Assembly: GCA_020634215.1 (NCBI GenBank)
Contig: JACKCD010000040.1
Location: 1-51,752, forward strand
DNA length: 51,752 nucleotides
Reading direction: 5' to 3'
Source of the DNA: Ardenticatenaceae bacterium
GTDB lineage: Bacteria; Chloroflexota; Anaerolineae; Promineifilales; Promineifilaceae
A program made the translations under genes and the position numbers. The notes below the pieces were generated by a model, which saw only the letters and a program-made list of their open reading frames with translations, was not told the DNA's origin and did not search any database. This document shows positions 17,828 to 25,878 of the stretch, piece after piece (the stretch's first letter is position 1; the number at the start of each line of letters is the position of its first letter).

Positions 17828-18222
17828 ACCTCTTTTCAGCAGCCGAGATTTTGGCCTAACGCCAAAGCCCCGGTTTGTTGGGGTGTATTTCAGTTTGGGG
17901 GCAACTTAACAAGTTTGACCTACTCTTTAACTGCGTAGGTGGGAAATCCCGTTCTCATAGCCGCCATTTGAGCGGGATTTCTCCTCGAAGACATGAGCCT
18001 GCCCTGAGGCTGCCGAAGGGTCGAAATGACAATTCTTGGCTGAGAAATTGGCTTGCGGAGAGGTGAGTTTATTAATGCCCCGAAACTGAAATGCTCCCGT
18101 TTGTTGCGTCTGATTGCCGAACGAATGTTCTGTGATATGCTTGCTCGGTAAATCTGACAGCCCTTGTCAGGTTTATTGGCGTAAACTGGCAGCATTCAAC
18201 GGAATATTTATGAGGCAATCTT
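17828..18222. repeat. 395-nt non-coding spacer with REP-like elements
   Basis: No supported gene. At 17948-17988 an inverted pair GAAATCCCG...CGGGATTTC forms a hairpin. It is followed by a second REP-like stretch ending gtcgaaatgac at 18029, related to the element at 22826-22912. At 18154-18170 CTGACA and TGTCAG flank a 5-nt spacer, a possible operator or small hairpin upstream of the ABC exporter. Confidence 0.6.
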
Positions 18223-20007
18223 TTGCGTAAACAAGAGTTTCATCTGGAAAGCGCATACCATTATGACCAATCCAGCCCCGTGCGCTGGATTTTTTCGCAT
18301 ATTTGGCACTACAAGCCTTTTTTGCTCAGCTTTGTGTGTGGCCTCATGCTCTCAAATGGGCTGAATGCGGCCATTCCCAGGTTGACGGGGGAGGCGTTTA
18401 ATGTGGTGCTGGGTGGGGAGGCGGGGGCAAACGGCCGTTTGCTCACCATCGCCTTCACCATCCTGGCTGGGGTCATGCTTCGCGCCATTGGCGATGCCGG
18501 GGGGCAATTTTCCATGGAAGTGATTGCCAAACGGCTGGAGCGGGATGCCCGCGACGAACTCTACCTAAATCTGCTGGGCAAAAGCCAGACCTTTCACAAT
18601 CAGCAGCGTGTGGGCGACATTATGGCGCGTGCCAACAACGACGTGCGCGAACTCAACAACATGATGATGCCCGGCGCCGCCCTTCTGATTGATTCCATGT
18701 TTGGCCTGGTCATGCCCATCCTGTTTATTGGCTTTCTCAAACCCGTGCTGCTGCTGTCGCCCCTGCTGTTTGTGGTCGCCTACTACTTTGCTCTGCGTCG
18801 CTATATGGGGCAGCTAAACCCCGTTTCCCACGCCATGCGTGAAGCGTTTGGCGATATGAATGCCGGGCTGGCCGAGGCGGTAACCGGGATTGAGGTGGTG
18901 AAAACGGCAGCGCAAGAGTGGCAAGAGGTGAAGAAATTCGCCTACAATGCCGGACAGTACCGCGACCAGTTTATCAAAAACGGCGAAGTCCAGGCTCGCT
19001 ATTTGCCGCCGCTGCTGCTTGGCTTTGCCCTGGCTCTGGCCCTGCTGCACGGGCTGCTCCTTTTTGCCCAGGGGCAAATTGGCACTGGCGATCTGGTGGC
19101 CTACATGGGGCTGATGTTTTTGCTGCGCTTCCCCAGCTTTATCTCCATCTTTACCTTCTCGCTGGTGCAGCTTGGCCTAGCCAGTGCCGAGCGTATTTTG
19201 GAGCTGATGCAGCAGGAGACGGAGATAGGTGAAAATGCGGAAGGATACAATCAGCCCATGCGCGGCGAAATTCGCTTTGAGAATGTCACCTTTGGCTATG
19301 GCGGCACCCCCATCTTGCAAGCGATTTCTTTTACGGCCAGCCCCGGTGAAACGGTGGCGATTGTGGGGCAGACGGGCAGCGGTAAAAGTACGCTGACCAA
19401 GTTGGTGAACCGAACGTATGACTTGAGCGGGGAAGGGGAAAACGGCCGTATTTTTATTGACAACATTGAAGTACGCGACTGGCAGCTTGATGCGCTCCGC
19501 TCCCAAATTAGTGCTATTGAGCAGGACATTGTGCTATTTTCGCGCTCCGTGGCCGACAACATCGCCTTTGGCGTGGGCAAGGATGTTGAGCGCGACCTGA
19601 TTGTGCAGGCAGCGCAAGAGGCGCAAGCCCATGACTTTATCACCCAGTTCAAAGATGGGTATGACACCATTGTCGGCGAGCGCGGTACGACGCTTTCAGG
19701 CGGGCAGCGGCAGCGGCTGGCTATCGCCCGCGCCCTGCTGACCAACCCCAGCATTCTCATTCTGGATGATGCCACCAGCGCCATTGATAGTGCTACCGAA
19801 GACAAAATCCAGACGGCGATCAACCGGGTGTCGGCCGGCCGTACCACCCTGATGATCACCCACCGCCTCTCGCAAATCCGCCGCGCCGACAAAATTTTGG
19901 TGCTGCGCCAGGGGAAGCTGATTGACCAGGGCAGCCACCAGGAACTGCTGGGCCGGTGTGAGCTATATCAGCGGATTTTTGGCAGCCGCGTCAAGCATTC
20001 TCGGTAG
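18223..20007 (+). CDS. ABC exporter, fused permease and ATPase
   Basis: A 594-residue half-transporter of the MsbA/MDR type, expected to work as a dimer in the cytoplasmic membrane exporting a lipid, drug or peptide. About six transmembrane helices occupy residues 25-320. The nucleotide-binding domain follows, with Walker A G-Q-T-G-S-G-K-S-T-L (near 381-390), Q-loop region, signature L-S-G-G-Q-R-Q-R, Walker B I-L-I-L-D-D-A-T-S-A, and the switch H in M-I-T-H-R-L-S. The Walker B glutamate is Asp-Ala (D-D-A) instead of D-E-A, as in some exporters with a degenerate site. TTG at 18223, with GAGG upstream, is the likeliest start. Confidence 0.88.
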   Translation: MRKQEFHLESAYHYDQSSPVRWIFSHIWHYKPFLLSFVCGLMLSNGLNAAIPRLTGEAFNVVLGGEAGANGRLLTIAFTILAGVMLRAIGDAGGQFSMEVIAKRLERDARDELYLNLLGKSQTFHNQQRVGDIMARANNDVRELNNMMMPGAALLIDSMFGLVMPILFIGFLKPVLLLSPLLFVVAYYFALRRYMGQLNPVSHAMREAFGDMNAGLAEAVTGIEVVKTAAQEWQEVKKFAYNAGQYRDQFIKNGEVQARYLPPLLLGFALALALLHGLLLFAQGQIGTGDLVAYMGLMFLLRFPSFISIFTFSLVQLGLASAERILELMQQETEIGENAEGYNQPMRGEIRFENVTFGYGGTPILQAISFTASPGETVAIVGQTGSGKSTLTKLVNRTYDLSGEGENGRIFIDNIEVRDWQLDALRSQISAIEQDIVLFSRSVADNIAFGVGKDVERDLIVQAAQEAQAHDFITQFKDGYDTIVGERGTTLSGGQRQRLAIARALLTNPSILILDDATSAIDSATEDKIQTAINRVSAGRTTLMITHRLSQIRRADKILVLRQGKLIDQGSHQELLGRCELYQRIFGSRVKHSR

Positions 20008-20017
20008 ACAAGACCTG

Positions 20018-20083
20018 TCATTCCCGCAAAAGCGGGAATCCAGGCTGATACTAAAGATGGATACCCGCCTACGCGGGTATGAC
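20018..20083. repeat. REP-like element, second copy
   Basis: Hairpin CATTCCCGC...GCGGGAATCC followed by hairpin TACCCGCCTACGCGGGTA, in the spacer between the convergent ABC exporter and hisH. It is the intact version of the element at 11309-11400 and could act as a terminator for both genes. Confidence 0.75.
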
Positions 20084-20103
20084 ATTCATATGGTTACATG
20101 CCC

Positions 20104-20715
20104 TCAACCAATCGCCAAATAGTTGCGTAAAATTCGCAGCCCCACGCGCTGGCTTTTTTCTGGGTGAAACTGTAGCCCATAGACATTTTCGCGGTGGACG
20201 ATGGCGGTAAACGGCCGTTCATAATCGGCCGTTGCCACCGTATGCGCCGGGTCATTGGGGGCGCAGTAGTAGGAATGGACAAAATAAGCGTGGTCGCGCT
20301 GGTTGATGCCGTTGAGCAGGGGATGGTCATGGGCGAATTCCAGTTCATTCCACCCCATGTGGGGGACTTTCATCTCTTGGCCCACAAAGCGGGTGACGTG
20401 GCCGGGGATGAGACCCAGCCCAGTATGGTTGCCCATCTCGTCGCTGCTGTCAAACAAAAATTGCATTCCCACGCAAATGCCCAGCAGAGGCACGCCTTGC
20501 GCCACCGCCGCCTGAATTGGCTCCTCCAGCCCTCGCGCCCGCAGCGCCCCAATGCCGGAGCCAAACGCGCCTACGCCCGGCAGCACCAGCTTGCGCCCCC
20601 GCGCCACTACCGCTGGGTCATCCGTTAGTTCCACCTCTGCGCCAATAAATTCAAACGCCTTTTGCGCCGAGCGAATATTGCTCGCGCCGTAGTCTATCAT
20701 GGTGATTTTGGTCAT
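20104..20715 (-). CDS. hisH: imidazole glycerol phosphate synthase subunit HisH
   Basis: Glutamine amidotransferase subunit that feeds ammonia to HisF in step 5 of histidine synthesis. The 203-residue length is typical. The class I glutaminase triad is visible: Cys in L-L-G-I-C-V-G-M-Q, and His/Glu in Q-F-H-P-E-K-S-Q near the C terminus; P-G-V-G-A-F is the oxyanion region. It is the last gene of the minus-strand his operon. Its partner hisF, and also hisA, hisI and hisE, are not in the window. A heptad hairpin lies just upstream and no Shine-Dalgarno sequence is obvious. Confidence 0.95.
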   Translation of the reverse strand: MTKITMIDYGASNIRSAQKAFEFIGAEVELTDDPAVVARGRKLVLPGVGAFGSGIGALRARGLEEPIQAAVAQGVPLLGICVGMQFLFDSSDEMGNHTGLGLIPGHVTRFVGQEMKVPHMGWNELEFAHDHPLLNGINQRDHAYFVHSYYCAPNDPAHTVATADYERPFTAIVHRENVYGLQFHPEKSQRVGLRILRNYLAIG

Positions 20716-20720
20716 AGTTG

Positions 20721-20770
20721 TTGGAGATTGGAGATTGGAGATTGAAGTGAATCTCCAATCTCCAATCTCC
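20721..20770. repeat. heptad inverted-repeat spacer (GATTGGA type)
   Basis: Three ggagatt units, a short loop, then three aatctcc units give a nearly perfect hairpin filling the hisB-hisH spacer. Confidence 0.85.
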
Positions 20771-20772
20771 CT

Positions 20773-21354
20773 TTATAAAGTTCCCTTCGTAGATGGTACG
20801 CCCTCCCGACGTGGGTCAAGGGAAACGGCCGTTCGTAACGCCCTCCCCAACGCTTTGAACAACGCCTCCGCCTTATGGTGGTCGTTGCGTCCCTCCACCT
20901 TGGCGTGCAGCGTCAGCCCGGCGTGGACAGCTACCGACTCAAAAAAGTGCTGCACCAAGTCCGTGGGATATTGGCCGATGGCCGGGGTTGACCAACTGGC
21001 GTTAAAGACGCAGTACGGCCGGCCGCTAAAATCCACCGCCACAAACCCCAGCGCCTCATCCATTGGCACATAGGCATGACCCATGCGGAAAATCCCCCGC
21101 TTGTCGCCAATGGCTTGCCCCAACGCCTGCCCCAGCACAATCCCCACATCCTCGATGGTGTGGTGGGCATCAATGTGCAAATCCCCCGCCGCCTGCACCG
21201 TCAGGTCAAACAGCCCATGCACCGCCAATGCCGTCAGCATGTGGTCTAAAAACCCCACCCCCGTACCAATCTCGCACGCCCCGCTGCCGTCAAGATTCAG
21301 CATCAGCGTGATGTTGGTTTCTTTGGTTTGTCGTTTAATTGTTGCTGTTCTCAT
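20773..21354 (-). CDS. hisB: imidazoleglycerol-phosphate dehydratase
   Basis: Dehydrates imidazole glycerol phosphate to imidazole acetol phosphate (step 6 of histidine synthesis); monofunctional, without the phosphatase domain of E. coli HisB. The 193-residue protein carries the Mn-binding histidine motifs F-L-D-H-M, D-A-H-H-T-I-E-D, and N-D-H-H-K-A-E-A-L-F-K-A-L. I chose ATG 21354 (M-R-T-A-T-I-K-R-Q-T-K-E-T), the family-type N terminus; the frame extends upstream into a repeat hairpin. It lies between hisC and hisH. Confidence 0.95.
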   Translation of the reverse strand: MRTATIKRQTKETNITLMLNLDGSGACEIGTGVGFLDHMLTALAVHGLFDLTVQAAGDLHIDAHHTIEDVGIVLGQALGQAIGDKRGIFRMGHAYVPMDEALGFVAVDFSGRPYCVFNASWSTPAIGQYPTDLVQHFFESVAVHAGLTLHAKVEGRNDHHKAEALFKALGRALRTAVSLDPRREGVPSTKGTL

Positions 21355-21363
21355 TTGAATTAC

Positions 21364-21421
21364 TGTAGGGGCGTATTGCATACGCCCTGATTGACAAGGG
21401 CGTATGCAATACGCCCCTACA
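21364..21421. repeat. long perfect hairpin in the hisC-hisB spacer
   Basis: Arms of 24 bp (TGTAGGGGCGTATTGCATAC... and complement) flank a 10-nt loop. It fits the REP-type repeat family with gggcgtatgcaatacgcccc cores. A short relative is inside the broken GxxExxY gene at 22917-22939. It could partially terminate or stabilise the his mRNA. Confidence 0.8.
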
Positions 21422-21434
21422 GAGGACACAATCT

Positions 21435-22550
21435 TCAATCTCCAATTTCCTCAATACTTCCAACACCTCTAGTCTGTTCTGGCGTTCCCGCGCTGATGCG
21501 GATGCAGTTGTTGAGGCCGGGTTTGTTGAAGTAGCGGACAAGAATGCCTTCTTGTTCCAAGTCGAGCTTAAGTTGGTGGGCAGAACGGCCGTTGGGCAAA
21601 CCTTCGTTTGCCACGCGACACAACACAAAATTAGAATGGCTAGGATAGGGTTGCAAATACGAAATGTTGCCCAACTCGGCAATCATTCGTTCCCGTTCTG
21701 CCACCAGCAGCCCGACCTTTTCGTGTAACCACTCCTTGTCCTCCAATGCCGCCACCGCCGCCAGCTCCGCCGCCACGTTAATGTTGTATGGCTGTTTGAT
21801 TTTCCACAGGTGAGGCAGCAGCCATTGGGGAAATGCGCCATACCCCACGCGCAGCCCGGCCAGCCCGGCCAGCTTGCTAAACGTCCGCAGTACCACCAGG
21901 TTTTCGTGTTCTGTCACCCAGTTCAGCCGGCTAGGCACGCCGCTGACTTCGGCAAAATCCACGTAGGCTTCGTCCAGCACCACCAGCACCGGCAAAGCGA
22001 GCAGGCGGCGCAGGTCGGCTTCGGCAATCACGCTGCCGTCGGGGTTGTTGGGGGAGCAGAGGAAGAGGACTTTGGCGTGGGGGTGGGTGGAAACGGCCGT
22101 TTCTACCCCCTCCACATCCACACTAAAATCGGCGCGACGGGGGACGGGAATGTAGTGGCCGCTGTTAACGGCCGTTGAAAATGGATACATGCCAAACGAC
22201 GGCGGACAATCAATTACCCCATCCCCCGGTTCCAGCACCACCCGCAGCACCAAATCAATCGCTTCATCCGCCCCCGCGCCGCACAGCAAATGCTCAATGG
22301 GTGTCTTCGTGTAATCAGCTAATGCTTCCCGCAGTTGCGTCGCCTCCGGGTCAGGGTAAATGTGAAAAAATTCCCCGCCTTGCAGGGCCGCCAACGCCTT
22401 GGGCGACGGCCCATACGGGTTTTCATTGGCATCGAGCTTTACAATCTCGTCCGGCCGGCGACCCAGCCGCCGCGACAGCACCGCAAACGGCACAATCGGC
22501 GTATACGATTCCATCGCCACAATATCTTTCCGCACAAATTTTGTTTGCAT
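21435..22550 (-). CDS. hisC: histidinol-phosphate aminotransferase
   Basis: PLP-dependent class II aminotransferase converting imidazole acetol phosphate to histidinol phosphate. The 371-residue protein shows L-D-A-N-E-N-P-Y-G-P-S at the N terminus, C-S-P-N-N-P-D-G, V-V-L-D-E-A-Y-V-D-F, and the PLP-lysine region R-T-F-S-K-L-A-G-L-A-G-L-R. Start 22550 (M-Q-T-K-F) follows AAAGGAAAAG. The last codons and stop (I-G-D-TGA) are written in a ggagattga heptad unit, so a repeat supplies the 3' end of the gene. Confidence 0.95.
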   Translation of the reverse strand: MQTKFVRKDIVAMESYTPIVPFAVLSRRLGRRPDEIVKLDANENPYGPSPKALAALQGGEFFHIYPDPEATQLREALADYTKTPIEHLLCGAGADEAIDLVLRVVLEPGDGVIDCPPSFGMYPFSTAVNSGHYIPVPRRADFSVDVEGVETAVSTHPHAKVLFLCSPNNPDGSVIAEADLRRLLALPVLVVLDEAYVDFAEVSGVPSRLNWVTEHENLVVLRTFSKLAGLAGLRVGYGAFPQWLLPHLWKIKQPYNINVAAELAAVAALEDKEWLHEKVGLLVAERERMIAELGNISYLQPYPSHSNFVLCRVANEGLPNGRSAHQLKLDLEQEGILVRYFNKPGLNNCIRISAGTPEQTRGVGSIEEIGD

Positions 22551-22564
22551 AGCTTTTCCTTTTT

Positions 22565-22602
22565 TGAACCGCAGAGGGCGCAAAGGGCGCAGAGAAAGAA
22601 AA
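22565..22602. repeat. nonamer repeat, left flank (CGCAGAGGG type)
   Basis: Units gcagagggc, gcaaagggc, gcagagaaa spaced 9 bp. The approximate complement (tttgcgtcc units) is at 23158-23185, so the two flank the broken GxxExxY gene as a 0.6-kb inverted pair. Confidence 0.65.
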
Positions 22603-22606
22603 GAGA

Positions 22607-23142
22607 TTAGAGGTTGTTGGCAACCCTTTGAATGCCATTTTTCAGGAGGATCACGTTGAAATTGAGCAATAAACCAAGTTTACACTGGGTTAATTTGAGA
22701 TAGGTTAGCAGTTGGGCCTCATGAATTGGCAGCAGCCTGTCTACAGCTTTCAATTCAACAATGACAAGATTGTCCACTAGAAGGTGCATACTCTTAATTT
22801 GTGCTTCATCTACTGCCTAACCAATGTCATTTCGACGAGTCTGCGAGGAGAAATCCCGTTCCCGTCGCCAAATAAGAGCGGGATTCCTCGGGGGACCTCG
22901 GAATGACATGTTTTATAGGGCGAGTATGCAATCGCCCTATCTAGCCGATAGCCACAATCAATCGGCACATTTTTATACATCACAGGTAGCTCTTTTTGCC
23001 GTTCAAACAGAATGTTGTGTAGCCCAAGTTCATGAGCCAAACAGTACTCATAAGCTGACTCCAACAAGCCAGGCCCAAGCTGCTTATGCACCTCAATCGC
23101 CGCCCCAATAATTTCATTTGACAATCGATCCTCTGCCTTCAT
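22607..23142 (-). pseudogene. GxxExxY family gene split by a REP-like insertion
   Basis: The N-terminal part (23142 to about 22940) reads M-K-A-E-D-R-L-S-N-E-I-I-G-A-A-I-E-V-H-K-Q-L-G-P-G and L-L-E-S-A-Y-E (the GxxExxY motif), ending at C-G-Y-R-L-D. The C-terminal part (about 22790 to 22607) resumes with L-L-V-D-N-L-V-I-V-E-L-K-A-V-D and L-P-I-H-E-A-Q-L-L-T-Y-L, the expected family continuation. Between them about 150 nt of hairpin sequence (22917-22939 and 22826-22912) breaks the frame. The function of the intact family is not well established. The element sits inside the his operon between hisD and hisC. Confidence 0.85.
22826..22939. repeat. REP-like insertion inside the GxxExxY gene
   Basis: Two parts: an imperfect palindrome bounded by gtcatttcgacgag and ctcggaatgac with an internal GAAATCCCG...CGGGAT hairpin, and a short hairpin AGGGCGA...TCGCCCT at 22917-22939. 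The first part is related to 17938-18029 in opposite orientation. Confidence 0.7.
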
Positions 23143-23157
23143 TTCTTTTCTTCCTTC

Positions 23158-23185
23158 TTCTTTGCGTCCTTTGCGTCCTTTGCGG
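23158..23185. repeat. nonamer repeat, right flank
   Basis: tttgcgtcc units at 9-bp spacing, approximately complementary to the array at 22565-22602 on the other side of the GxxExxY gene. It ends right at the stop codon of hisD. Confidence 0.6.
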
Positions 23186-24517
23186 TTAATTCTTCACTCG
23201 CAATTGCGCCGCATTAGCGTGGGCAGTGAGCCGTTCGGCCTGGGCAATGGTGGGCGGCGGCAGGGCTGAGGCGGGCGGAAGTTTCGTCGTCGAGTTCGAT
23301 GATGCTGGTGATGCGGACAAAATCAACGGCCGTTAATGGCGAAGCAAACCGCGCCGTTCCCCCGTCGGCATCACATGGCTCGGCCCGGCCACATAGTCGC
23401 CCAGCACCTCAAACGACCGTTCCCCAGGAAGATGCCCCGGCACAATGAGAGAATTTGCTCTTGCCCATTGGCGCGGGGTTTTCCGTGGCAATGCACAAAA
23501 TGCTCCGGGGCAAACTGTCGGCCAGCCGCGCTGTCTTCGGCCAAATCCTGGGTGATAACACGCGCTTTGGTTTGCCAGCGAGATGGCAATCACGTCATCG
23601 CGGCTTAATTGCTCCGTTTGCCGGACGATTTCGCGCTGAACGGCCGTTGCCAACTCCCGCGACGGCGTAAACAAAATCGCCGTTGCCAGCACATCATGCT
23701 CCGCCTGCGCCAGCAAATCGGCCGCCACCCAAACCGGATTGGCGCTGTCATCGGCAATAACGGCCGTTTCCGTCGGCCCATACAGCCCATCAATTCCCAC
23801 CAGGCCATACACCTGCCGCTTCGCCAGCGTCACAAAAAGCCCCCCCGGCCCCACAATCTTGTCCACCCGCCCCACCGACTCCGTGCCAAAGGCCAACGCC
23901 CCAATCGCCTGCGCCCCGCCCATCTGGTAAACCGTCTCCACGCCGCAAATGTGCGCCGCCGCCAAAATCACGTCAGCAATGCGCCCTGTTTCTCTATGCG
24001 GCGGGGTCGCCACTACAATTTCGCGCACCCCGGCTACCTGCGCCGGGATGACCGACATCAACAGCGATGAGGGGAGGGGGGCGGTGCCGCCGGGAACATA
24101 CACCCCGACTCGCTTGAGCGGCGACACCTTCTGCCCCAATCGCCCGCCCAGGGCGTTGGTTTCCCACGACGGCAAGGGCTGGTGTTGGTGAAAGTCGCGG
24201 ATTCGGCCGGCCGCCAACCGCAGCGCGTCCAGCAGTTCCGGCTCCACCCGTTCGGCGGCGGCGGCAATGGCGGCTGGCTCTAGCCGAATTGCCCCCAAAT
24301 CCACGCCGTCAATTTGCGCCGTCCAGTGGCGCAATGCTGCATCGCCCCGCTGCCGGATTTCTTTGAGGAGGTGGGAAACGGCCGTTTCTGGTGTACTTCC
24401 CTCCCCAAACAACCGATCCAAACTGGCCTGCAATCGTGGCGGAACCGTTGGCTCTAACGCCATATCCCGCCGTAAAATTGTTTTTTCTGCTTCGTCTACT
24501 GAATAAATGTTAATCAT
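23186..24517 (-). pseudogene. hisD: histidinol dehydrogenase with several frameshifts
   Basis: NAD-dependent enzyme of the last two steps of histidine synthesis. The first 300 residues (start 24517, M-I-N-I-Y-S-V-D-E-A) are intact: V-P-G-G-T-A-P-L-P-S, Q-M-G-G-A-Q-A-I-G-A-L-A-F-G-T, A-Q-A-E-H-D. After S-L-A-N-Q (about 23570) the family sequence hops frames. F-A-P-E-H-F (catalytic His region) is in a second frame until about 23430, then G-E-R-S-F-E-V-L-G-D-Y-V-A-G-P-S-H in the first. T-A-R-F-A-S-P-L-T-A-V-D-F follows in another from about 23362, with a last shift near 23255, ending at TAA 23186. The total length is a multiple of three and normal for HisD. Several shifts sit at G/C runs, so assembly error is as likely as decay. 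Confidence 0.85.
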
Positions 24518-24525
24518 GATCTGGG

Positions 24526-24583
24526 CAGTAACCAGTAATCGGTAATCAGTACTGGTCACTGATTACCGATTACTGATTACCGG
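24526..24583. repeat. heptad inverted-repeat spacer (TCGGTAA type)
   Basis: Units taatcgg/taatcag with 7-bp period, a short centre, then complementary attaccg/attactg units. It fills the hisG-hisD spacer. Confidence 0.85.
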
Positions 24584-25592
24584 AAAGTGCCGCCACCATC
24601 GCCTGATACCGCTCTGGCTCTTCTTCAAAAATGTAGGTGCAGGGGGTGACGATGACCCCGCTGCCGCCCACCTCGCGCAGTTCTTTAATCGCCTGAAACA
24701 AGTCGTTTTTGCGAACGATGATGTTGACGGCGTACCAATTTTCTTGGCTTTGCAGGTGAGGCGCGGCCACAACCTGGGAGATGGTGGGGCCTTGCAGCCC
24801 GCGAATGTGGGGCTTATCAAACATTTTGGCCGAAATGGCGGCAGGGGAATCGCCGCGCACGTTGGCCGTGACCTGGTAGGAGCCGCTGCCGCGCAGATGA
24901 GCTTCGATGTATTCGAGCATGTAGCGGGCAACAGCCAGCACCTCGGGGCGGGTTTGCAGGGCTTCGCGGTTGGCGATGAGGCACGCTTGCGAGTCGAGGA
25001 TTTTGCCGTCGCTTAACGGCCGTAAATGGTTATCCCGCAGCGTCACCCCCGACGACACCAAATCGGCGATGAGGTCGGCAAAGCCGATGGCGGGGGCGAT
25101 TTCGAGGGTGCCTTCGACCCCAACCAGCTTGTAGGGAGCGACGCCGTGCTGGTCGAGAAAGGTGGCGGTGACATTGGGGAATTTGGTGGCGATGCGGAGA
25201 AAACGGCCGTTTTCTCCCAATTCCCGCGCCCAGGCCGCCAAATCCGCCATCGTATTCACCGGCACTGCCTCCGGCACGGCCAAATTGAGCGTGCAGGGGC
25301 CATACCCCAGCGCGTCGTGGAGCGGCAAAACGGCACTGCTGCCGTGGCTTTTCTCGGCAATGAGATCCCAGCCGGAAATGCCAAAATCCATGCTTCCTTC
25401 GCGCACCCCCACCACAATGTCGCCGGGGCGCTGGAACATCACCTTTACGCCGGGCAGCGTGGGGATGGTGGCTTCATACTGGCGTGGGTTGGGGTGATAG
25501 ACCTTCATCCCGCACGCCGCCAAAAAATCGAGCGAGCTACTTTGCAATATGCCCTTGCTGGGGAGGGCGATGCGAATATTGGTTCGTGCCAT
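24570..25592 (-). CDS. hisG: ATP phosphoribosyltransferase
   Basis: First committed enzyme of histidine synthesis: PRPP plus ATP to phosphoribosyl-ATP. At 340 residues it is the long form, with catalytic type-2 periplasmic-binding-like domains (I-A-L-P-S-K-G-I-L, V-G-V-R-E-G-S-M-D-F-G-I-S-G-W-D, E-I-A-P-A-I-G-F-A-D-L-I-A-D) and a C-terminal regulatory domain (W-Y-A-V-N-I-I-V, ending V-A-A-L-S-G-N-Q) expected to give histidine feedback inhibition. It is first in the operon, downstream of a leader peptide and attenuator. Its last codons overlap the hisD-side repeat. No Shine-Dalgarno sequence is seen; a repeat hairpin abuts the ATG. Confidence 0.93.
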   Translation of the reverse strand: MARTNIRIALPSKGILQSSSLDFLAACGMKVYHPNPRQYEATIPTLPGVKVMFQRPGDIVVGVREGSMDFGISGWDLIAEKSHGSSAVLPLHDALGYGPCTLNLAVPEAVPVNTMADLAAWARELGENGRFLRIATKFPNVTATFLDQHGVAPYKLVGVEGTLEIAPAIGFADLIADLVSSGVTLRDNHLRPLSDGKILDSQACLIANREALQTRPEVLAVARYMLEYIEAHLRGSGSYQVTANVRGDSPAAISAKMFDKPHIRGLQGPTISQVVAAPHLQSQENWYAVNIIVRKNDLFQAIKELREVGGSGVIVTPCTYIFEEEPERYQAMVAALSGNQ

Positions 25593-25595
25593 GTT

Positions 25596-25666
25596 TCGGT
25601 AATCAGTAATCGGTAGTCAGTCATCCGTAACCTGAACTGATTACCGAACACTGATTACCGATTACT
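25596..25666. repeat. heptad inverted-repeat spacer (TCGGTAA type)
   Basis: Units ggtaatc/agtaatc then complementary gattacc/gattact units with a 7-bp period, between the attenuator and the hisG start codon. Confidence 0.85.
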
Positions 25667-25671
25667 AAAAT

Positions 25672-25702
25672 AAAAAACCCTCCCCGGGGTTCCGAGGAGG
25701 GT
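25672..25702 (-). terminator. his operon attenuator (intrinsic terminator)
   Basis: On the minus strand, ACCCTCC and GGAGGGT form a 7-bp stem, extended by inner C-G pairs, followed by TTTTTTATTTT. It lies 40 nt after the leader-peptide stop and 80 nt before hisG. The segment GGGTTGAGG at 25741-25749, which contains the leader stop codon, can pair with CCTC...AACCC spanning the 5' arm and loop. That gives a mutually exclusive antiterminator. Confidence 0.8.
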
Positions 25703-25742
25703 CTTGTTTGTAAGACAAATGTAGACTCAGGCCAAAGCCACC

Positions 25743-25838
25743 TCAACCCAGGGCGAAGTTATCCCAATTGTCATGATGATGGGCGTGGTGACCGAAGGCA
25801 ACGGCCGTTTGGGAAGAAGTGGTGGTTACAGTCTGCAT
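25743..25838 (-). CDS. hisL: his operon leader peptide
   Basis: A 31-codon ORF (ATG 25838, TGA 25743-25745) with five His codons in six positions: F-G-H-H-A-H-H-H-D-N-W. It is followed by the attenuator and hisG, so it is read as a regulatory leader. Stalling at the His codons leaves the segment over the stop codon free to form the antiterminator. A ribosome reaching the stop covers it and lets the terminator form. Its promoter lies 9 nt upstream, so the mRNA is nearly leaderless. It also holds one AACGGCCGTT (T-A-V frame). Confidence 0.82.
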   Translation of the reverse strand: MQTVTTTSSQTAVAFGHHAHHHDNWDNFALG

Positions 25839-25847
25839 AACGCCAAC

Positions 25848-25876
25848 AGTGTAGCACAGGGTAGCATCGCTGGCAA
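25848..25876 (-). promoter_or_regulatory. his operon promoter
   Basis: TTGCCA (25871-25876), 17-nt spacer, TACACT (25848-25853), with an upstream TG making an extended -10. It sits directly after the stop codon of the dioxygenase-rhodanese gene. Confidence 0.7.
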
Positions 25877-25878
25877 TG

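Noticed and set aside
22826..22939. Insertion sequence in the GxxExxY gene
   Set aside because: About 110-150 nt, with no coding capacity; it matches REP-like hairpins seen elsewhere in the window.
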